The notes: generated by a model from the sequence alone, not told the origin. 64,000 nt of DNA from Hasllibacter halocynthiae (GCF_003003095.1 NZ_PVTT01000002.1:558001-622000); one strand, 5' to 3'. Positions 7,358 through 17,090 are shown, counted from the stretch's first letter. Made by a program: numbers and translations.

Positions 7358-8562
7358 GCCTCACGGTCGCCTTCGATGTCGGCACCTCGGGCACCCGCGC
7401 TGCGGCGGTGGACGAGGACGGCGCCCTCGTCGCGCGCGCCCGCGTCATCGGGACGGACCGGCGCCGCGCGGACGGCACCGTGGATCCCCGCCCCTGGCGA
7501 GCCCGCGCCGAGGGCGCCCTCGCCGCCCTGATCGCCGCCCTTCGCGAAAGGGGGCGCTGGGCGGAGGAGATCGGCGCGATCACCGCCGACGGCACCTCCG
7601 GGACGGTGGTGCTGGTCGACGCCGTGGGGAACGCCGTCTCGCCGGGGCTGATGTACGACAGCGCCCACGGGACCGCCGCCGACCGGGCCGGGGCGCTGCT
7701 TCCCCTCGCGCGGGGACCCGCCGCGCACGTGGCGCACCAGACGGACTTCGTGCTGACCCTTCTCGGGGCGCGGCCCGGCACGACCGATCCGAACAACGCC
7801 CTCAAGACCGGCCACGACCCGGTGGCGGGCTGGCCGGACGCGCTGCGCGAGGGGCCGCTCGGCCCCCTCCTGCCACGGGTGCGCCCGCTCCACGCGCCCA
7901 TCGGGACCGCGTCCCCGGCGGCCCGCGCCCTGGGCGTCCCCGCCTCCGCCACGATCCACGCCGGCACGACCGACTCCGTCGCGGCCTTCCTCGCCGCCGG
8001 GCCGCGCGCGCCCGGCGAGGCGGTGACCTCGCTCGGCTCGACGACCGTGCTGAAGCTCGTCAGCCCGGTCCGCGTCGACGACCCCGCACGGGGCGCGTAC
8101 TCGCATCCTCTCGGCGACCTCTGGCTCGCGGGGGGCGCGTCGAACGCCGGCGGCGCGGGGATCGCCGCAGCCTTGCCGGGCGCCGACCTGGCGGCCCTTT
8201 CCGCGAAGATCGCGCCGGACGTGCCCTCCCCGCTCGACTACCACCCCCTCCCCCGCCCGGGCGAGCGCTTCCCCGAACCCGACCCGGACCTTCCCCCGCG
8301 GACGGCCCCCCGCCCCGCGGACGACGCCCTCTTCCTGCACGGCCTGCTCGAGTCGGTCGCCCGGATCGAGGCGCGGGGCTACGCCGCCCTCGCGGCCCTC
8401 GGCGCGCCGGCCCTGCGCCACGTCCTGACGGCGGGCGGGGGCGCGGCGAACCCGGGGTGGACGGCGATCCGCGCCCGCGTCCTCGGCGTGCCGGTCGCGG
8501 CGGCGCCCGAGACGGACGCCGCGACCGGCCTCGCCCGCGCGCTAGCACGTCACCGCAGCTAA
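7354..8562 (+). CDS. FGGY-family carbohydrate kinase, D-ribulokinase (XK-1)-like
   Basis: ATP-dependent sugar kinase of 402 residues, shorter than xylulokinase (about 480-500), as in the plant/cyanobacterial XK-1 group that phosphorylates D-ribulose. The N-terminal nucleotide loop is FDVGTSGTRAA (7-17). DGTSGTVVLVD follows at 79-89, and DPNNALKTGHDP at 145-156 is characteristic of that subgroup. The catalytic Asp207 sits in AGTTDSVA, and the GGGAANPGW motif is near 370. ATG 7354 overlaps the aldolase stop (ATGA). Last gene of the plus-strand cluster, ending 29 bases from the convergent dabA gene. With the aldolase and HAD protein it suggests a small pathway for a pentulose or similar sugar (inference). 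Confidence 0.87.
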   Translation: MSLTVAFDVGTSGTRAAAVDEDGALVARARVIGTDRRRADGTVDPRPWRARAEGALAALIAALRERGRWAEEIGAITADGTSGTVVLVDAVGNAVSPGLMYDSAHGTAADRAGALLPLARGPAAHVAHQTDFVLTLLGARPGTTDPNNALKTGHDPVAGWPDALREGPLGPLLPRVRPLHAPIGTASPAARALGVPASATIHAGTTDSVAAFLAAGPRAPGEAVTSLGSTTVLKLVSPVRVDDPARGAYSHPLGDLWLAGGASNAGGAGIAAALPGADLAALSAKIAPDVPSPLDYHPLPRPGERFPEPDPDLPPRTAPRPADDALFLHGLLESVARIEARGYAALAALGAPALRHVLTAGGGAANPGWTAIRARVLGVPVAAAPETDAATGLARALARHRS

Positions 8563-8591
8563 CGTCTCCCTCCCCCAGACGGCCCCGTCCC

Positions 8592-10943
8592 CTAGGCGGA
8601 AAGGGCGATGGGCTCCTCCACGGCCTCCGCGACGGGCGTCCACTCCAGCCCGCCCGCGTAGCGCCAGGCCATGCGCCCCCTGTCGTCCAGCGCGAAGAGG
8701 TGCAGCCAGCCGTTGTCGAAGAGGGCGCGGACCCCTTCGTGGCGCCGCAGCACGTCGGCCATCGCCTCGCGCGGGGCCTCGATGCACACGGAAAGGCGCA
8801 GGGGCTCGTGGACGTAGTCCGTGCCGTCATGGACCGATTGCCAGGGCAGCCCTGCGCGCAGGCGCCCGCCGTTCCCCTCCAGCACGCCGATCCCGCCCAC
8901 GACGTTGTGCAGCAGCTTGTCGCCCGACCCCCACAGCCCCGGCGCCACGGTCGAGCCGTAGTACTGGAGGCTGATCCACGAGGCGACGACCACCGGCGCG
9001 GTCATGATCAGCTCGAGCACACCGAAGCCCTCGTCGCGCCGCCATTCGTAGTCGTGAAGGAAGGCCCGCCCCTCCAGGCTGCGGCCTGTGGTGCGGCCGC
9101 GCGGCGCAGCGATGAAGGCCTTGCAGCCCGCCAGGGCCCATTCGGGCCGCGTCTCGGCCCAGTCGCGCGCCCGGGCGGGCACGTCGTCCCCGTCCGCCGC
9201 ACGCGGCAGGCGCAGCGCCCGCTCGGCCCGCGCGACGGCCCCTGCGCGCGCCAGCCACGCCTCCGCCTGCCGGATGGCGCCCGCGTGGGAAGGGGCCGGC
9301 ACGTCCCCCTCGTAGAGCGTGACCGCGTCCGTCGTCGTGTCGTGCAGCGCGGCGAGGAAGAGCGTGTCCTCCGGTATCGCGATGCCCCGCGCCGCGACGC
9401 CCTCGCGCACGGCGGGATCGTTCAGCAGCCCGGCCAGGAGGCGCGCGTTCACCTCGCCCGAGTAGCCGCCGCAGGCGCCGCAGTGCAGCCCCGACGCATG
9501 GGGGTTGTTCACCACGTTCGCCCCGTGGCCCGCGATCAGCACGAGGGGGGCGAAGCCTTCGGTCATCGACATGGCCCGCAGCACCGTCTCGGCGGCGTCC
9601 ACGCGCGCCTTCGGGTCGGGCACGGGGTCGAGATGGGGCATCGGCTCCGGCGCGGCGTTCCCGTGCCCGATCCCCAGCGCGTCGCGCAGCAGCTTGCCCG
9701 CATAGACCGGGCCCATCGCCTCCACGAAGGCGAAGGAGGAGACGGCCGCCAGCTTGAACCGCTCCCAGGCCCGGCCCGCCCGCGCCCGGAAGCGCGCGGC
9801 CCGGTCATCGGCGTCCGCGCCGCCCGCGGCCGAATGCAGGCCCGGGTTCAGAAGGACCGGAAGCCGCCGCTCCTCGACGTCCGAGGCGAAGCCCCTGTGG
9901 GCGGTGGCGAGGCCGAAGAACCCCGCGAAGCCCTTGGTGCGGATGCCCGGGTCCACCCCTTCGAGGGCCCGGCGGAACACCTCCGACCGGACGTCGATGC
10001 AGAACGCCGCCTGCAGCGCGGGCCGCCCCTCCGGCCTCTCCGGGGCGGGCATGGCCAGCGTCGCGGCGAGGGCGCGCTGCGCGGCCCGCTCGGCGGCCTC
10101 CTGCAGGACGGCGTCGGTCCGCATCGCCTCGCCCGGCTCGGGCGGCGCGGCGTGGGCCCGCCGCACCTCCGCCCAGCGCGCGTCGATCGCGCCCCGGTGC
10201 TGCAGGAACAGCGCCTCCTCCCAGAGGAGGCGGATCGCGAGAAGGTCGGTAAGCGTCGCGTCCTCCCCGCCCGCCAGCTCGGCCTGCCAGAGGCGGTAGC
10301 GCGCGTATTGCGACCACCCCCCCATGTCGAGGAGGAGCTGGTGGAAGTAGGTCTCCAGGGCTTCCTCGGGGAGGTTCAGCGTACGGACCGCCCGCGCGAC
10401 CGCCTTCCGCGGGTTGCGGTGCGCGTCCACGGCGAAGCGGGCGAAGCCGCGCAGGCCGGCGATCTCCGGCGTCAGGTCGCGCGTCGCCCCCTCGCGCCAG
10501 GAATCCCAGGCGCCCCGGCCCTTCGGCGCGGCCCAGAGGGCTTGGCCCTCGTCGAACCAGCCCGCCGCCCAGGCCCCGATCCGCTCCGCGACCAGGCCCG
10601 GCCAGTCCGTGCCCGATGCCTCCGCGGCGAGGAGGGCGACCGTCGGCAGCGCCTCGGGTAGGGGCCGCGCCTGCCTTGCGGCGGCCTTCACGGCGTCGAG
10701 GTCGCCCGCCCCCGCGGCGAGGAGGTCCTCGTCCGCGATCCGCCCGTCCACGATCCGCGCCGCGTACCATTCGCGCGGCATCGTCACCGGCGCGCCGGCC
10801 ACCCGGCCCAGAAGCGCGCCCGTCTCGGCCAGGGTCATCCCCGCCTGGTCGAGGAACGGGTTCACCGCCACGGAGGAGGCCAGCGGCCAGACGGGCGGCA
10901 CCGCCCGCGCGGTCCGCTCGGCGATCTGCATCACGTCGGTCAT
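8592..10943 (-). CDS. dabA: Inorganic carbon transporter subunit DabA (UPF0753/DUF2309)
   Basis: Cytoplasmic, membrane-associated partner of DabB, 783 residues, the usual length. DabA is a zinc protein distantly related to beta-carbonic anhydrases; with DabB it is thought to hydrate CO2 unidirectionally, driven by an ion gradient, so that bicarbonate accumulates. The putative zinc and active-site residues are present: Cys315 and Asp317 in [12 protein letters not shown], His473 in [11 protein letters not shown], and Cys488 in [10 protein letters not shown]. The start is ATG 10943, in an ATGA overlap with the dabB stop, so they are translationally coupled. Convergent with the FGGY kinase gene. 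No mutation of a key residue was noticed. Confidence 0.95.
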   Translation of the reverse strand: MTDVMQIAERTARAVPPVWPLASSVAVNPFLDQAGMTLAETGALLGRVAGAPVTMPREWYAARIVDGRIADEDLLAAGAGDLDAVKAAARQARPLPEALPTVALLAAEASGTDWPGLVAERIGAWAAGWFDEGQALWAAPKGRGAWDSWREGATRDLTPEIAGLRGFARFAVDAHRNPRKAVARAVRTLNLPEEALETYFHQLLLDMGGWSQYARYRLWQAELAGGEDATLTDLLAIRLLWEEALFLQHRGAIDARWAEVRRAHAAPPEPGEAMRTDAVLQEAAERAAQRALAATLAMPAPERPEGRPALQAAFCIDVRSEVFRRALEGVDPGIRTKGFAGFFGLATAHRGFASDVEERRLPVLLNPGLHSAAGGADADDRAARFRARAGRAWERFKLAAVSSFAFVEAMGPVYAGKLLRDALGIGHGNAAPEPMPHLDPVPDPKARVDAAETVLRAMSMTEGFAPLVLIAGHGANVVNNPHASGLHCGACGGYSGEVNARLLAGLLNDPAVREGVAARGIAIPEDTLFLAALHDTTTDAVTLYEGDVPAPSHAGAIRQAEAWLARAGAVARAERALRLPRAADGDDVPARARDWAETRPEWALAGCKAFIAAPRGRTTGRSLEGRAFLHDYEWRRDEGFGVLELIMTAPVVVASWISLQYYGSTVAPGLWGSGDKLLHNVVGGIGVLEGNGGRLRAGLPWQSVHDGTDYVHEPLRLSVCIEAPREAMADVLRRHEGVRALFDNGWLHLFALDDRGRMAWRYAGGLEWTPVAEAVEEPIALSA

Positions 10944-12499
10944 CCTACCTCTCCCTTCCGGCGCCACCCGCCGAGCATCCGGTCGAAGACCGCGTTCGCG
11001 TAGAGCCCGTTCGACAGATGCACCCGCAGCCCCGCCGCCGCCGGGTGATGCGCCCAGAGCGGGAACATCGCCTGCGCCACCGCCACGAGGCCGAAGGACA
11101 GCACGGCCAGGACGATCAGCGCCCATTCCAGCGGGCCGGGCGGGGGCGTCGGCGGCAGGGTGCCGGCCGTCAGCCACTCCGCCCCGGTCTGCAGGGCGAA
11201 GTAGCCCACCGCAGCCGCCACGGAGTAGAGCGCCGTGCGCCGGGTCAGCGCCGCCGGCGCGGCGTCGGCCAGGCCCTGCGCCAGGAGATAGGCGATCCCG
11301 AAGATCAGGATCGCGCCCAGCGCGACGGCCTGCGGCGACTTGCCCTCCAGCCCGAAGAGCAGCGCGATGGCCGCGTAGATCGCCAGCGCCACCGCGAAGG
11401 CCAGCGCGACCGCGCCGGGCCCCGGCACCGCCACGGGGCCGGGCCGCCGGATGGCCGCGACCACGTCCACGGCCGTCCCCGAGGCGAGGAAGGCATGCGC
11501 CTTGTAGAGCGAGTGCGCCACGATGTGCAGCAGCGCCAAGGGGAAGAGGGCCAGCCCGCACTGGAATATCATGAACCCCATCTGCCCGACGGTGGACCAG
11601 GCCAGCGAGGTCTTCACCGCCGGCTGCGTCAGCATCGCGAGCCCGCCGAAGAGGGCCGTGAACCCGCCCACCATCACGAGCACCGCAAGGACCCCCGGCG
11701 ACAGCAGCATCACGTCCGCGAACCGGATCAGGAGGAACCCGCCCGCGTTGACGACCCCCGCATGGAGCGTGGCCGAGACGGGGGTCGGCGTCTCCATCAC
11801 CTCGGTCAGCCAGCCGTGCAGGGGGAACTGCGCCGACTTCAGCACCGCCGCCAGGGCCAGGAGGCCGGCGATCCACGGCGCCGCCTCCCAGCCGAGGCCC
11901 GCCCGCGCGGCGAGGAGGACCGCGCCGATGTCGCCGGTGCCGTAGGTCGCCCAGATCAGCGCCGCCGCCGCGATCACCGCCGCGTCGCCGATCCGCGCAG
12001 TCACGAACTTCTTGCGCGCCGCCCGCCGGGCGGGGGTCCGCCCCGGATAGTGCAGCAGCAGCCGGTGGAGGAACACGCTCGTCGCGATCCAGGCCAGCAC
12101 GAGCTGCAGGACGTTGCCGGCCGTCACCAGGAGCATCACCGAGGCCAGCGTCGCGCAGAGCCAGCCGGTGAACGCGCCCTGCCGCGGATCGCCGTCGAGA
12201 TAGGTCGCCGCGTAGCGCAGCACGACCCATCCCACGAAGGCGACGAGAAGCAGCATCACTGCCGACACCACGTCGAGCCGCGTGGAGAGGCCGATCCCCC
12301 CCGCCCCCAGCGTCGGCCCGCCCTCGGGCCCCGCGAGGACGAGCGCGCCCCCCCCCGCCGCCGCGACCCCGAGGGCGCCCAGCGCGGCCCATTCGGCGAC
12401 GCGCAGCGCCTCCGCCGGACGCGCGCCGGGGGTCCGCCGGGCGAGGAGCGCGGCGGCGATCAGCGCCAGGGGCGCGAGGTAGAGGAGAAGTGCGAGCAT
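10940..12499 (-). CDS. dabB: Inorganic carbon transporter membrane subunit DabB (NuoL/MrpA-like)
   Basis: Proton- or sodium-conducting membrane subunit of the DAB system, about 519 residues and roughly 13-14 membrane segments. The antiporter core shows the expected motifs: [29 protein letters not shown] (around residues 225-255) holds the conserved Lys and TPVSA/H elements, and [12 protein letters not shown] plus [14 protein letters not shown] hold the Lys/His pair of the channel. I choose ATG 12499 ([11 protein letters not shown]), with GGAG five bases upstream; a TTG six codons earlier (12517) is possible. Divergent from the LysR gene across 100 bases containing a palindrome. Followed directly by dabA. 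Confidence 0.93.
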   Translation of the reverse strand: MLALLLYLAPLALIAAALLARRTPGARPAEALRVAEWAALGALGVAAAGGGALVLAGPEGGPTLGAGGIGLSTRLDVVSAVMLLLVAFVGWVVLRYAATYLDGDPRQGAFTGWLCATLASVMLLVTAGNVLQLVLAWIATSVFLHRLLLHYPGRTPARRAARKKFVTARIGDAAVIAAAALIWATYGTGDIGAVLLAARAGLGWEAAPWIAGLLALAAVLKSAQFPLHGWLTEVMETPTPVSATLHAGVVNAGGFLLIRFADVMLLSPGVLAVLVMVGGFTALFGGLAMLTQPAVKTSLAWSTVGQMGFMIFQCGLALFPLALLHIVAHSLYKAHAFLASGTAVDVVAAIRRPGPVAVPGPGAVALAFAVALAIYAAIALLFGLEGKSPQAVALGAILIFGIAYLLAQGLADAAPAALTRRTALYSVAAAVGYFALQTGAEWLTAGTLPPTPPPGPLEWALIVLAVLSFGLVAVAQAMFPLWAHHPAAAGLRVHLSNGLYANAVFDRMLGGWRRKGEVG

Positions 12500-12578
12500 C
12501 CCGGGCTCCGGCGGCAATTGCGGTCCGCAGCCACCTAGAGGCGCACGCGCCCGCAGGAAAATACATTGTCTGCGCCCA

Positions 12579-12593
12579 ACCGTTCGATACGGT
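12579..12593. promoter_or_regulatory. Operator-like palindrome between dabB and the LysR gene
   Basis: ACCGTTCGATACGGT: perfect 5-bp arms (ACCGT/ACGGT) around a 5-base centre, only 6 bases before the LysR start and about 80 bases upstream of dabB. The position fits LysR autorepression plus control of the divergent dabBA operon. Direct binding is inferred. Confidence 0.5.
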
Positions 12594-12599
12594 AAATGG

Positions 12600-13466
12600 A
12601 TGGCCGATCTGAACTACCATCACCTGCGCTATTTCCGGGCCGTGGCGCACGAGGGGAACCTGACCCGCGCGGCCGAGCGGTTGAACCTCTCGCAGTCCGC
12701 CGTCTCCGTGCAGATTCGCAAGCTGGAGGAGCGGCTCGGCCACCCCCTCTTCGAGCGGCGCGGCCGCGCGCTCCACCTGACGGAGGCGGGGCGCATCGCG
12801 CTCGACCACGCCGACGCCATCTTCGCCGCCGGCGAGGAATTGGTCGGCACCCTGCGCGAGCGAGGCCGCGCCCGCCGGGCGGTGCGGGTCGGCGCGCTCG
12901 CCACCCTGTCGCGCAACTTCCTGATCGGCTTCCTCCGCCCCGTGCTGGGCCGCGCGGACGTCGAGGTGGTCCTGCGCTCGGGCGGGCAGGCGGACCTGAT
13001 GGCTGCGCTCGAATCCCTTGCGCTCGACGTGGTGCTGACCAACCGCGCGCCCGAGGCCGACGCCGCCACCCCCTTCGCCGCCCACCCCCTGACCGAGCAG
13101 CCCGTCAGCCTCGTCGGGGTGCCGGGGCGCGTGGACCCGGCGCAAGGCCTCCGCGCCCGGCTGGAGGGGCAGCCGGTGATCCTGCCCAGCCTGGGCACGG
13201 GGATGCGGGCGGGGTTCGACGCGCTCGCCGAGCGGCTGGGCGCGCGCCCGCAGATCGCGGCCGAGGTCGACGACATGGCCATGATCCGCCTCCTGGCACG
13301 CGAGGGGGTCGCCCTCGCCGTGGTCCCGCCCATCGTCGTGCGCGACGAGCTGGCCTCCGGCGCCCTCGTCGAGGCCGACCGGCTGGACGGCATCACGGAG
13401 GCCTTCGTCGCCGTCACCATGCGCCGGCGCTTCCCGAACCCGGTCCTCGCGGACCTCCTCGTCTGA
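12600..13466 (+). CDS. LysR-family transcriptional regulator (NhaR-like), likely controls dabBA
   Basis: DNA-binding regulator of 288 residues. The N-terminal winged helix-turn-helix covers residues 1-62 ([20 protein letters not shown], then [26 protein letters not shown]). The rest is the two-lobed effector domain of LysR proteins. The N-terminal wording is closest to proteins usually annotated NhaR, the sodium-responsive activator, which is interesting beside an ion-driven bicarbonate pump and near an Mrp antiporter. ATG 12600 is used; an ATG four bases earlier is in another frame. Divergent from dabB; its stop abuts the convergent permease stop with no gap. Regulation of dabBA is inferred from position. 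Confidence 0.9.
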   Translation: MADLNYHHLRYFRAVAHEGNLTRAAERLNLSQSAVSVQIRKLEERLGHPLFERRGRALHLTEAGRIALDHADAIFAAGEELVGTLRERGRARRAVRVGALATLSRNFLIGFLRPVLGRADVEVVLRSGGQADLMAALESLALDVVLTNRAPEADAATPFAAHPLTEQPVSLVGVPGRVDPAQGLRARLEGQPVILPSLGTGMRAGFDALAERLGARPQIAAEVDDMAMIRLLAREGVALAVVPPIVVRDELASGALVEADRLDGITEAFVAVTMRRRFPNPVLADLLV

Positions 13467-14420
13467 CTACTTCACCGCCGATTCCATCGAGGCGGAGACG
13501 AAGAACCGCTGCGCCAGCGCGAAGAGGACGAGGACCGGCAGGACGCTGACGGCCAGCGCGGCCTGCTGCAGGGCCTTCTGGTCGAGGTCCTGGAACTGGT
13601 TCTCCAGAAGGAAGATGCCCACGGGCAGGGTCTGCAGCTCGGGCGCGGTGCGGGTGATGGTCATCGTCCAGATGAACTCGTTCCAGTGGTAGACGAAGGC
13701 GAAGACCGCCAGCGTGGCCAGCGCGGGCCGCACCAGGGGCAGCGCGATGCGCCGGAAGATCAGCCATTCGGACGCCCCGTCGAGGCGCGCGGCCTCGATC
13801 AGCTCCTCGGGGATCGTGGTGAAGAACTGCCGCATCAGGAAGACGCCGTACCAAGTGACGGCGAAGGGCAGGACGAGTGCGGCATAGGTGCCCAGAAGGC
13901 CCGACCCCCCCTGCCCGAGGATGTCGTTCCCCCCCGCGAGCGGCGCGAAGCGCAGAAGGAAGAAGATCGGGATGACGAAGAGGAAGAAGGGGAACATCTG
14001 TGCCCCGACCACGAGGCGGAACGCGTTCGCCCGCCCGGGAAACTCGTAGCGGGCCAGTGCCCAGCCCGCCATGGCCGATGTCGCGACCTGCACGACCGTG
14101 ATCGTCACCGTCACGACCACGCTGTTGAAGATCCACCGCCCCATGGGCAGCTCGGCGAAGACCCGGCCGTAGACGCCCCATTGCGGATCGGACGGGAAGT
14201 AGCGGGGCGGGTTCGCGAAGACGTCGGCCGGACTTCGCAGGGCGCCGATGAACGTGTCCGCGAAGGGCAGCACCATCAGAAGCGCGCCAAAGGTCAGCAG
14301 GACGTATTTCAATGCCCCCATCGCCTGCCGCCTCCGCCGTCCGGGCCGCGGCGCGGGCGCGCCGGTGGCGGCGCGCACGTCCGCGTCGGCCTCCAGCGCG
14401 AACTCGTCCGCGACGGTCAT
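13467..14420 (-). CDS. Carbohydrate ABC transporter permease, MalG/UgpE type (second importer)
   Basis: Inner-membrane subunit of the second sugar importer, 317 residues. The first 35 residues are a charged cytoplasmic leader, followed by six membrane segments. The EAA loop is clear: EELIEAARLDGASEWLIFRR near residues 205-225. ATG 14420 overlaps the stop of the upstream permease (ATGA). The stop codon (TAG, 13469-13467) touches the TGA of the convergent LysR gene without overlap. No ATPase gene accompanies this permease pair, so it must borrow one. Confidence 0.93.
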   Translation of the reverse strand: MTVADEFALEADADVRAATGAPAPRPGRRRRQAMGALKYVLLTFGALLMVLPFADTFIGALRSPADVFANPPRYFPSDPQWGVYGRVFAELPMGRWIFNSVVVTVTITVVQVATSAMAGWALARYEFPGRANAFRLVVGAQMFPFFLFVIPIFFLLRFAPLAGGNDILGQGGSGLLGTYAALVLPFAVTWYGVFLMRQFFTTIPEELIEAARLDGASEWLIFRRIALPLVRPALATLAVFAFVYHWNEFIWTMTITRTAPELQTLPVGIFLLENQFQDLDQKALQQAALAVSVLPVLVLFALAQRFFVSASMESAVK

Positions 14421-15298
14421 CCCCTCCGCTCCCGCAGAAGGCGGAACTGCAGCACCGTCAGCACCGCGATGATGGCGAAGAGGATCAACGCCCCCGCGCT
14501 CGCCCGGCCCATCCGCAGATCCTGGAACGCCATCTCGTAGAGATAGAGTGCGGTGACCTCCGTCGCCCCCCTCGGCCCGCCCTTCGTCATGGCCAGGATC
14601 AGCGCGAAGAACCCCATGCCCCCGATGAAGGAGGTGACGGTCACGAACACCACCGCAGGCCGGATGATCGGCACGGTGATGCGCGAGAACTGCAGCCAGG
14701 CCCCCGCCCCGTCCAGCTCCGCCGCCTCGTAGAGGTCCTTCGGCACCCCCTCGATCGCGGCGGAGAAGACGACCATGTTCCGGCCGACGTCGTACCAGAC
14801 CATCACGAGGACGATCGACACCATCGCCATGGTCGGGTCGGACAGCCAGTCGAATCCGCGAAGGCCCGCCAGGCCCAGCAGCCGGTTGGCGAGGCCGTAG
14901 CGGTCGTCGAGGACGAACTGCCAGATATAGGCGATGGCGACGAAGCTCGTGATCTGCGGCAGGTAGTAGATCGCCCGCCACGCCGCCTTGCCCCGCGCGC
15001 GCGAGAAGACGAAGGCCAGCCCCAGCGCCAGCGGCACGCCAATCACCACCAGCGCGCCCGCGAAGACGAACGTGTTCCCAAGCGTGCCCCAGAACGCGTC
15101 GTCGCGGGTCAGGAGGAACTCGAACTGGCGGGTGCCGACCCAGCGCGGCTCGGACAGAGGGTTCCAGCGCGTGAACGCGAGCCAGACGCTGAACCCCAGC
15201 GGCAGGACGAGGAACGCCCCCGTGAAGAGGAACACGGGCGCCAGGAACCAGTAGGGCGCGCTGCCCCCCGGCCGCGCCGGCGCGCCGCGCCGCCGCAT
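14417..15298 (-). CDS. Carbohydrate ABC transporter permease, MalF/UgpA type (second importer)
   Basis: Partner permease of 293 residues with six membrane segments. The EAA motif is visible as KDLYEAAELDGAGAWLQFSR around residues 187-206, the ATPase docking loop. The sequence AIYYLPQITSFVAIAYIWQF is typical of UgpA-type permeases. It lies 73 bases after the binding-protein gene; this gap is almost entirely G and C and carries GCGCGGC/GCCGCGC arms (15314-15320 and 15340-15346). It overlaps the next permease by 4 bases. Confidence 0.93.
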   Translation of the reverse strand: MRRRGAPARPGGSAPYWFLAPVFLFTGAFLVLPLGFSVWLAFTRWNPLSEPRWVGTRQFEFLLTRDDAFWGTLGNTFVFAGALVVIGVPLALGLAFVFSRARGKAAWRAIYYLPQITSFVAIAYIWQFVLDDRYGLANRLLGLAGLRGFDWLSDPTMAMVSIVLVMVWYDVGRNMVVFSAAIEGVPKDLYEAAELDGAGAWLQFSRITVPIIRPAVVFVTVTSFIGGMGFFALILAMTKGGPRGATEVTALYLYEMAFQDLRMGRASAGALILFAIIAVLTVLQFRLLRERRG

Positions 15299-15371
15299 CA
15301 GCCCGGGGCTCCGGCGCGGCGGCGGCGGGGCGGCGGCCGGCCGCGCGTGCCTGCGGGCCGGGCCCCCACGC

Positions 15372-16610
15372 TCAGTAGAACTCGAAGAGGATGTCCTCGA
15401 CCCGCCCGTCGAGGTCCTCCAGCGCCGCCTCGGCCTCAGCGTCCCCGGCGAGGACCGTGTCGATGGCCTCGGCCATCATGCCCTCGATCTCGGCCGCCTG
15501 CATCACGTTGGGCTGGCCCGTCGCCCGCCCCTCGGCGAGCGCGTCGAGGAAGGGCTGGGTGAAGGCGTCCGCCTCGCCCATCGCCGCGTTGTCCGACGCG
15601 TTCGCCGTCAGCGCGCCGATCCCCGACAGCACCCGGCCCATGCACGAGACACCGCTCTCGTCGGCCGAGGCGTCCGAGTTCAGCCACCGCACCAAGGCCC
15701 AGGCGTCGTCCTGGCGCTCGCTCTGGGAATCGACGCCCATAAAGAACGCGTAGGACAGGGTGCGCCAGCCCTCGCCCGCCGGGATGGGGGTGACGGCCAC
15801 GTCGTCCAGCGACCCCAGCCCCTCTTGGATCGAGGACTTCATCCAGTTGGCCATGACGATCATGCCGATCCCGCCCGCGGGGAAGTCGAACCCGTCGACG
15901 GACTTGTCGGTGATCCCGTCCTCGACCAGCCCGGCCATGTCCCGGACGGCCGCAGCCGCCTCAGGGCTGTCGAGGTTCGCCTCCGAGAAGCCGTCCGAAT
16001 AGACCTCCCCCCCGCGCGAGGCGAGGAGGGCGTAGAACGGATGGACCGAGCCCGCGGCCGAGTCCGCGAAGGCGAAGCCCGCCGTCTCGATCCGGCCCTG
16101 GTCGTTGCGCGTGGTGATCGCGTCCGCGACCTCGCGCAGCTCCTCCCAGGTGGCGGGGGGGCTGTCGTACCCGGCCTCGCGCAGCAGCGCCATGTTCGAC
16201 ACCAGCATGTAGACCGACACCTCCGTCGGCACCCCGTAGAGCGTGCCGTCGATCGTGGCGGCCTCGGCCGTCTCGCCGTAGGTCTCGCGCACGAAGTCGG
16301 CGACCTCCTCGGGCGGCTCGGCCAGAACGCCGTTCTCGGCCATCTGCGCCCCCCAGATCGAGTAGAGGTGATAGATGTCGGGCTGCGTGCCCCCGATCCG
16401 GCCGGTCAGCACCGTCTGGAGATAGTCCCCGTATGAGATCTGCCGGTACTCCGCCGCCTGCCCGGTCTCGTCCTCGTAGATATCGAGGCACGCGAGCAGC
16501 GGCGCGGCCTGCTCCTGGTTGTAGTGCATCGCGAGCGTCAGCGGGCCGCCTTGCGCGAACGCGCCTGCGGGCGCCGTGGCGAGGAGGGCGGCGAGGATGG
16601 GTCGGCGCAT
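15372..16610 (-). CDS. Extracellular solute-binding protein, family 1 (second sugar importer)
   Basis: Periplasmic receptor of 412 residues and first gene of the operon. Sec signal peptide MRRPILAALLATAPAGAFAQ, cleavage expected after AFA. The mature chain has the family 1 features: DIYEDETGQ, a cluster of aromatic residues (DIYHLYSIWGAQM) likely to stack on sugar rings, and GVPTEVSVYMLVSN. ATG 16610 is preceded by GGGAGAG. Followed by two permeases but no ATPase. The upstream 129 bases contain a run of ten G residues at 16712-16721. The ligand is unknown. Confidence 0.92.
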   Translation of the reverse strand: MRRPILAALLATAPAGAFAQGGPLTLAMHYNQEQAAPLLACLDIYEDETGQAAEYRQISYGDYLQTVLTGRIGGTQPDIYHLYSIWGAQMAENGVLAEPPEEVADFVRETYGETAEAATIDGTLYGVPTEVSVYMLVSNMALLREAGYDSPPATWEELREVADAITTRNDQGRIETAGFAFADSAAGSVHPFYALLASRGGEVYSDGFSEANLDSPEAAAAVRDMAGLVEDGITDKSVDGFDFPAGGIGMIVMANWMKSSIQEGLGSLDDVAVTPIPAGEGWRTLSYAFFMGVDSQSERQDDAWALVRWLNSDASADESGVSCMGRVLSGIGALTANASDNAAMGEADAFTQPFLDALAEGRATGQPNVMQAAEIEGMMAEAIDTVLAGDAEAEAALEDLDGRVEDILFEFY

Positions 16611-16711
16611 GCGGTTCTCTCCCTGTTCTGGAGAGGGAACCTATGTCGCCGGGGCGGGCCGGCCATGGCGCGCGCGCGGGCTGCCGATCGTAAAGCGGGA
16701 TCGCATTTATC

Positions 16712-16721
16712 GGGGGGGGGG
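16712..16721. repeat. Homopolymeric G tract (10 G) upstream of the binding-protein gene
   Basis: Ten consecutive G residues in the 129-base gap between mrpG and the second sugar-importer operon, about 100 bases upstream of the importer's first ATG. Tracts of this length can slip during replication, or be miscounted in sequencing. Confidence 0.8.
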
Positions 16722-16739
16722 CGGGCCCCGGGGGGCGGT

Positions 16740-17090
16740 TCAGTCGCCGCCGCCGCCGCCCGGGTCGGGGCGCCAGGTGGAGGGGACGTCCTTCTCGTCG
16801 ATGCCCCAGGGGCGCACCCCGATGGTCAGCGCGGCGCGCCCGATCATGTGCGCGCCCACCGGCGCCGTCACCAGAAGGAACAGGACGATCAGAAAGCACC
16901 GCAACAGGACCCCCGGCTCGGGCAGCGCGAGCGCGACGGCCGCCATCACGAGACCCGAGGAGAGCGTGCCCACCTTCGTCGCCGCGTGCATGCGGATGTA
17001 GACGTCCGGCAGGCGCAGGATGCCCAGCGCGGCGGCCAGGGCGAAGAGCCCCGCGATCCAGATCAGCACCCCTGCGACGGCCTCAGTCAC
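16740..17090 (-). CDS. mrpG: Na+/H+ antiporter subunit G (MrpG/MnhG)
   Basis: Small membrane subunit of the Mrp antiporter complex, 116 residues with three membrane segments. Family-specific sequence is obvious: LGILRLPDVYIRMHAATKVGT at about 23-43, followed by the LLRCFLIVLFLLVTAPVGAHMI helix. The tail after residue 95 is hydrophilic and ends in a run of glycines. It overlaps mrpF by 8 bases and is the last gene of the operon. Mrp complexes exchange cytoplasmic Na+ for external protons and matter for alkali and salt tolerance. Confidence 0.95.
   Translation of the reverse strand: MTEAVAGVLIWIAGLFALAAALGILRLPDVYIRMHAATKVGTLSSGLVMAAVALALPEPGVLLRCFLIVLFLLVTAPVGAHMIGRAALTIGVRPWGIDEKDVPSTWRPDPGGGGGD

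Noticed and set aside
5064-7967. Very long open frame (967 codons) on the minus strand across the hydrolase, HAD, aldolase and kinase genes
   Set aside because: Arg/Pro/Gly-rich product without any domain. It lies opposite four well-supported genes and is open only because high GC makes stops rare.
8457-10661. 734-codon plus-strand frame opposite dabA
   Set aside because: Composition is Arg/His/Pro-rich shadow sequence; dabA on the other strand has all family motifs.
12515-12517. TTG as dabB start
   Set aside because: ATG at 12499 has a better-placed GGAG and begins directly at the first membrane helix; TTG kept only as an alternative.
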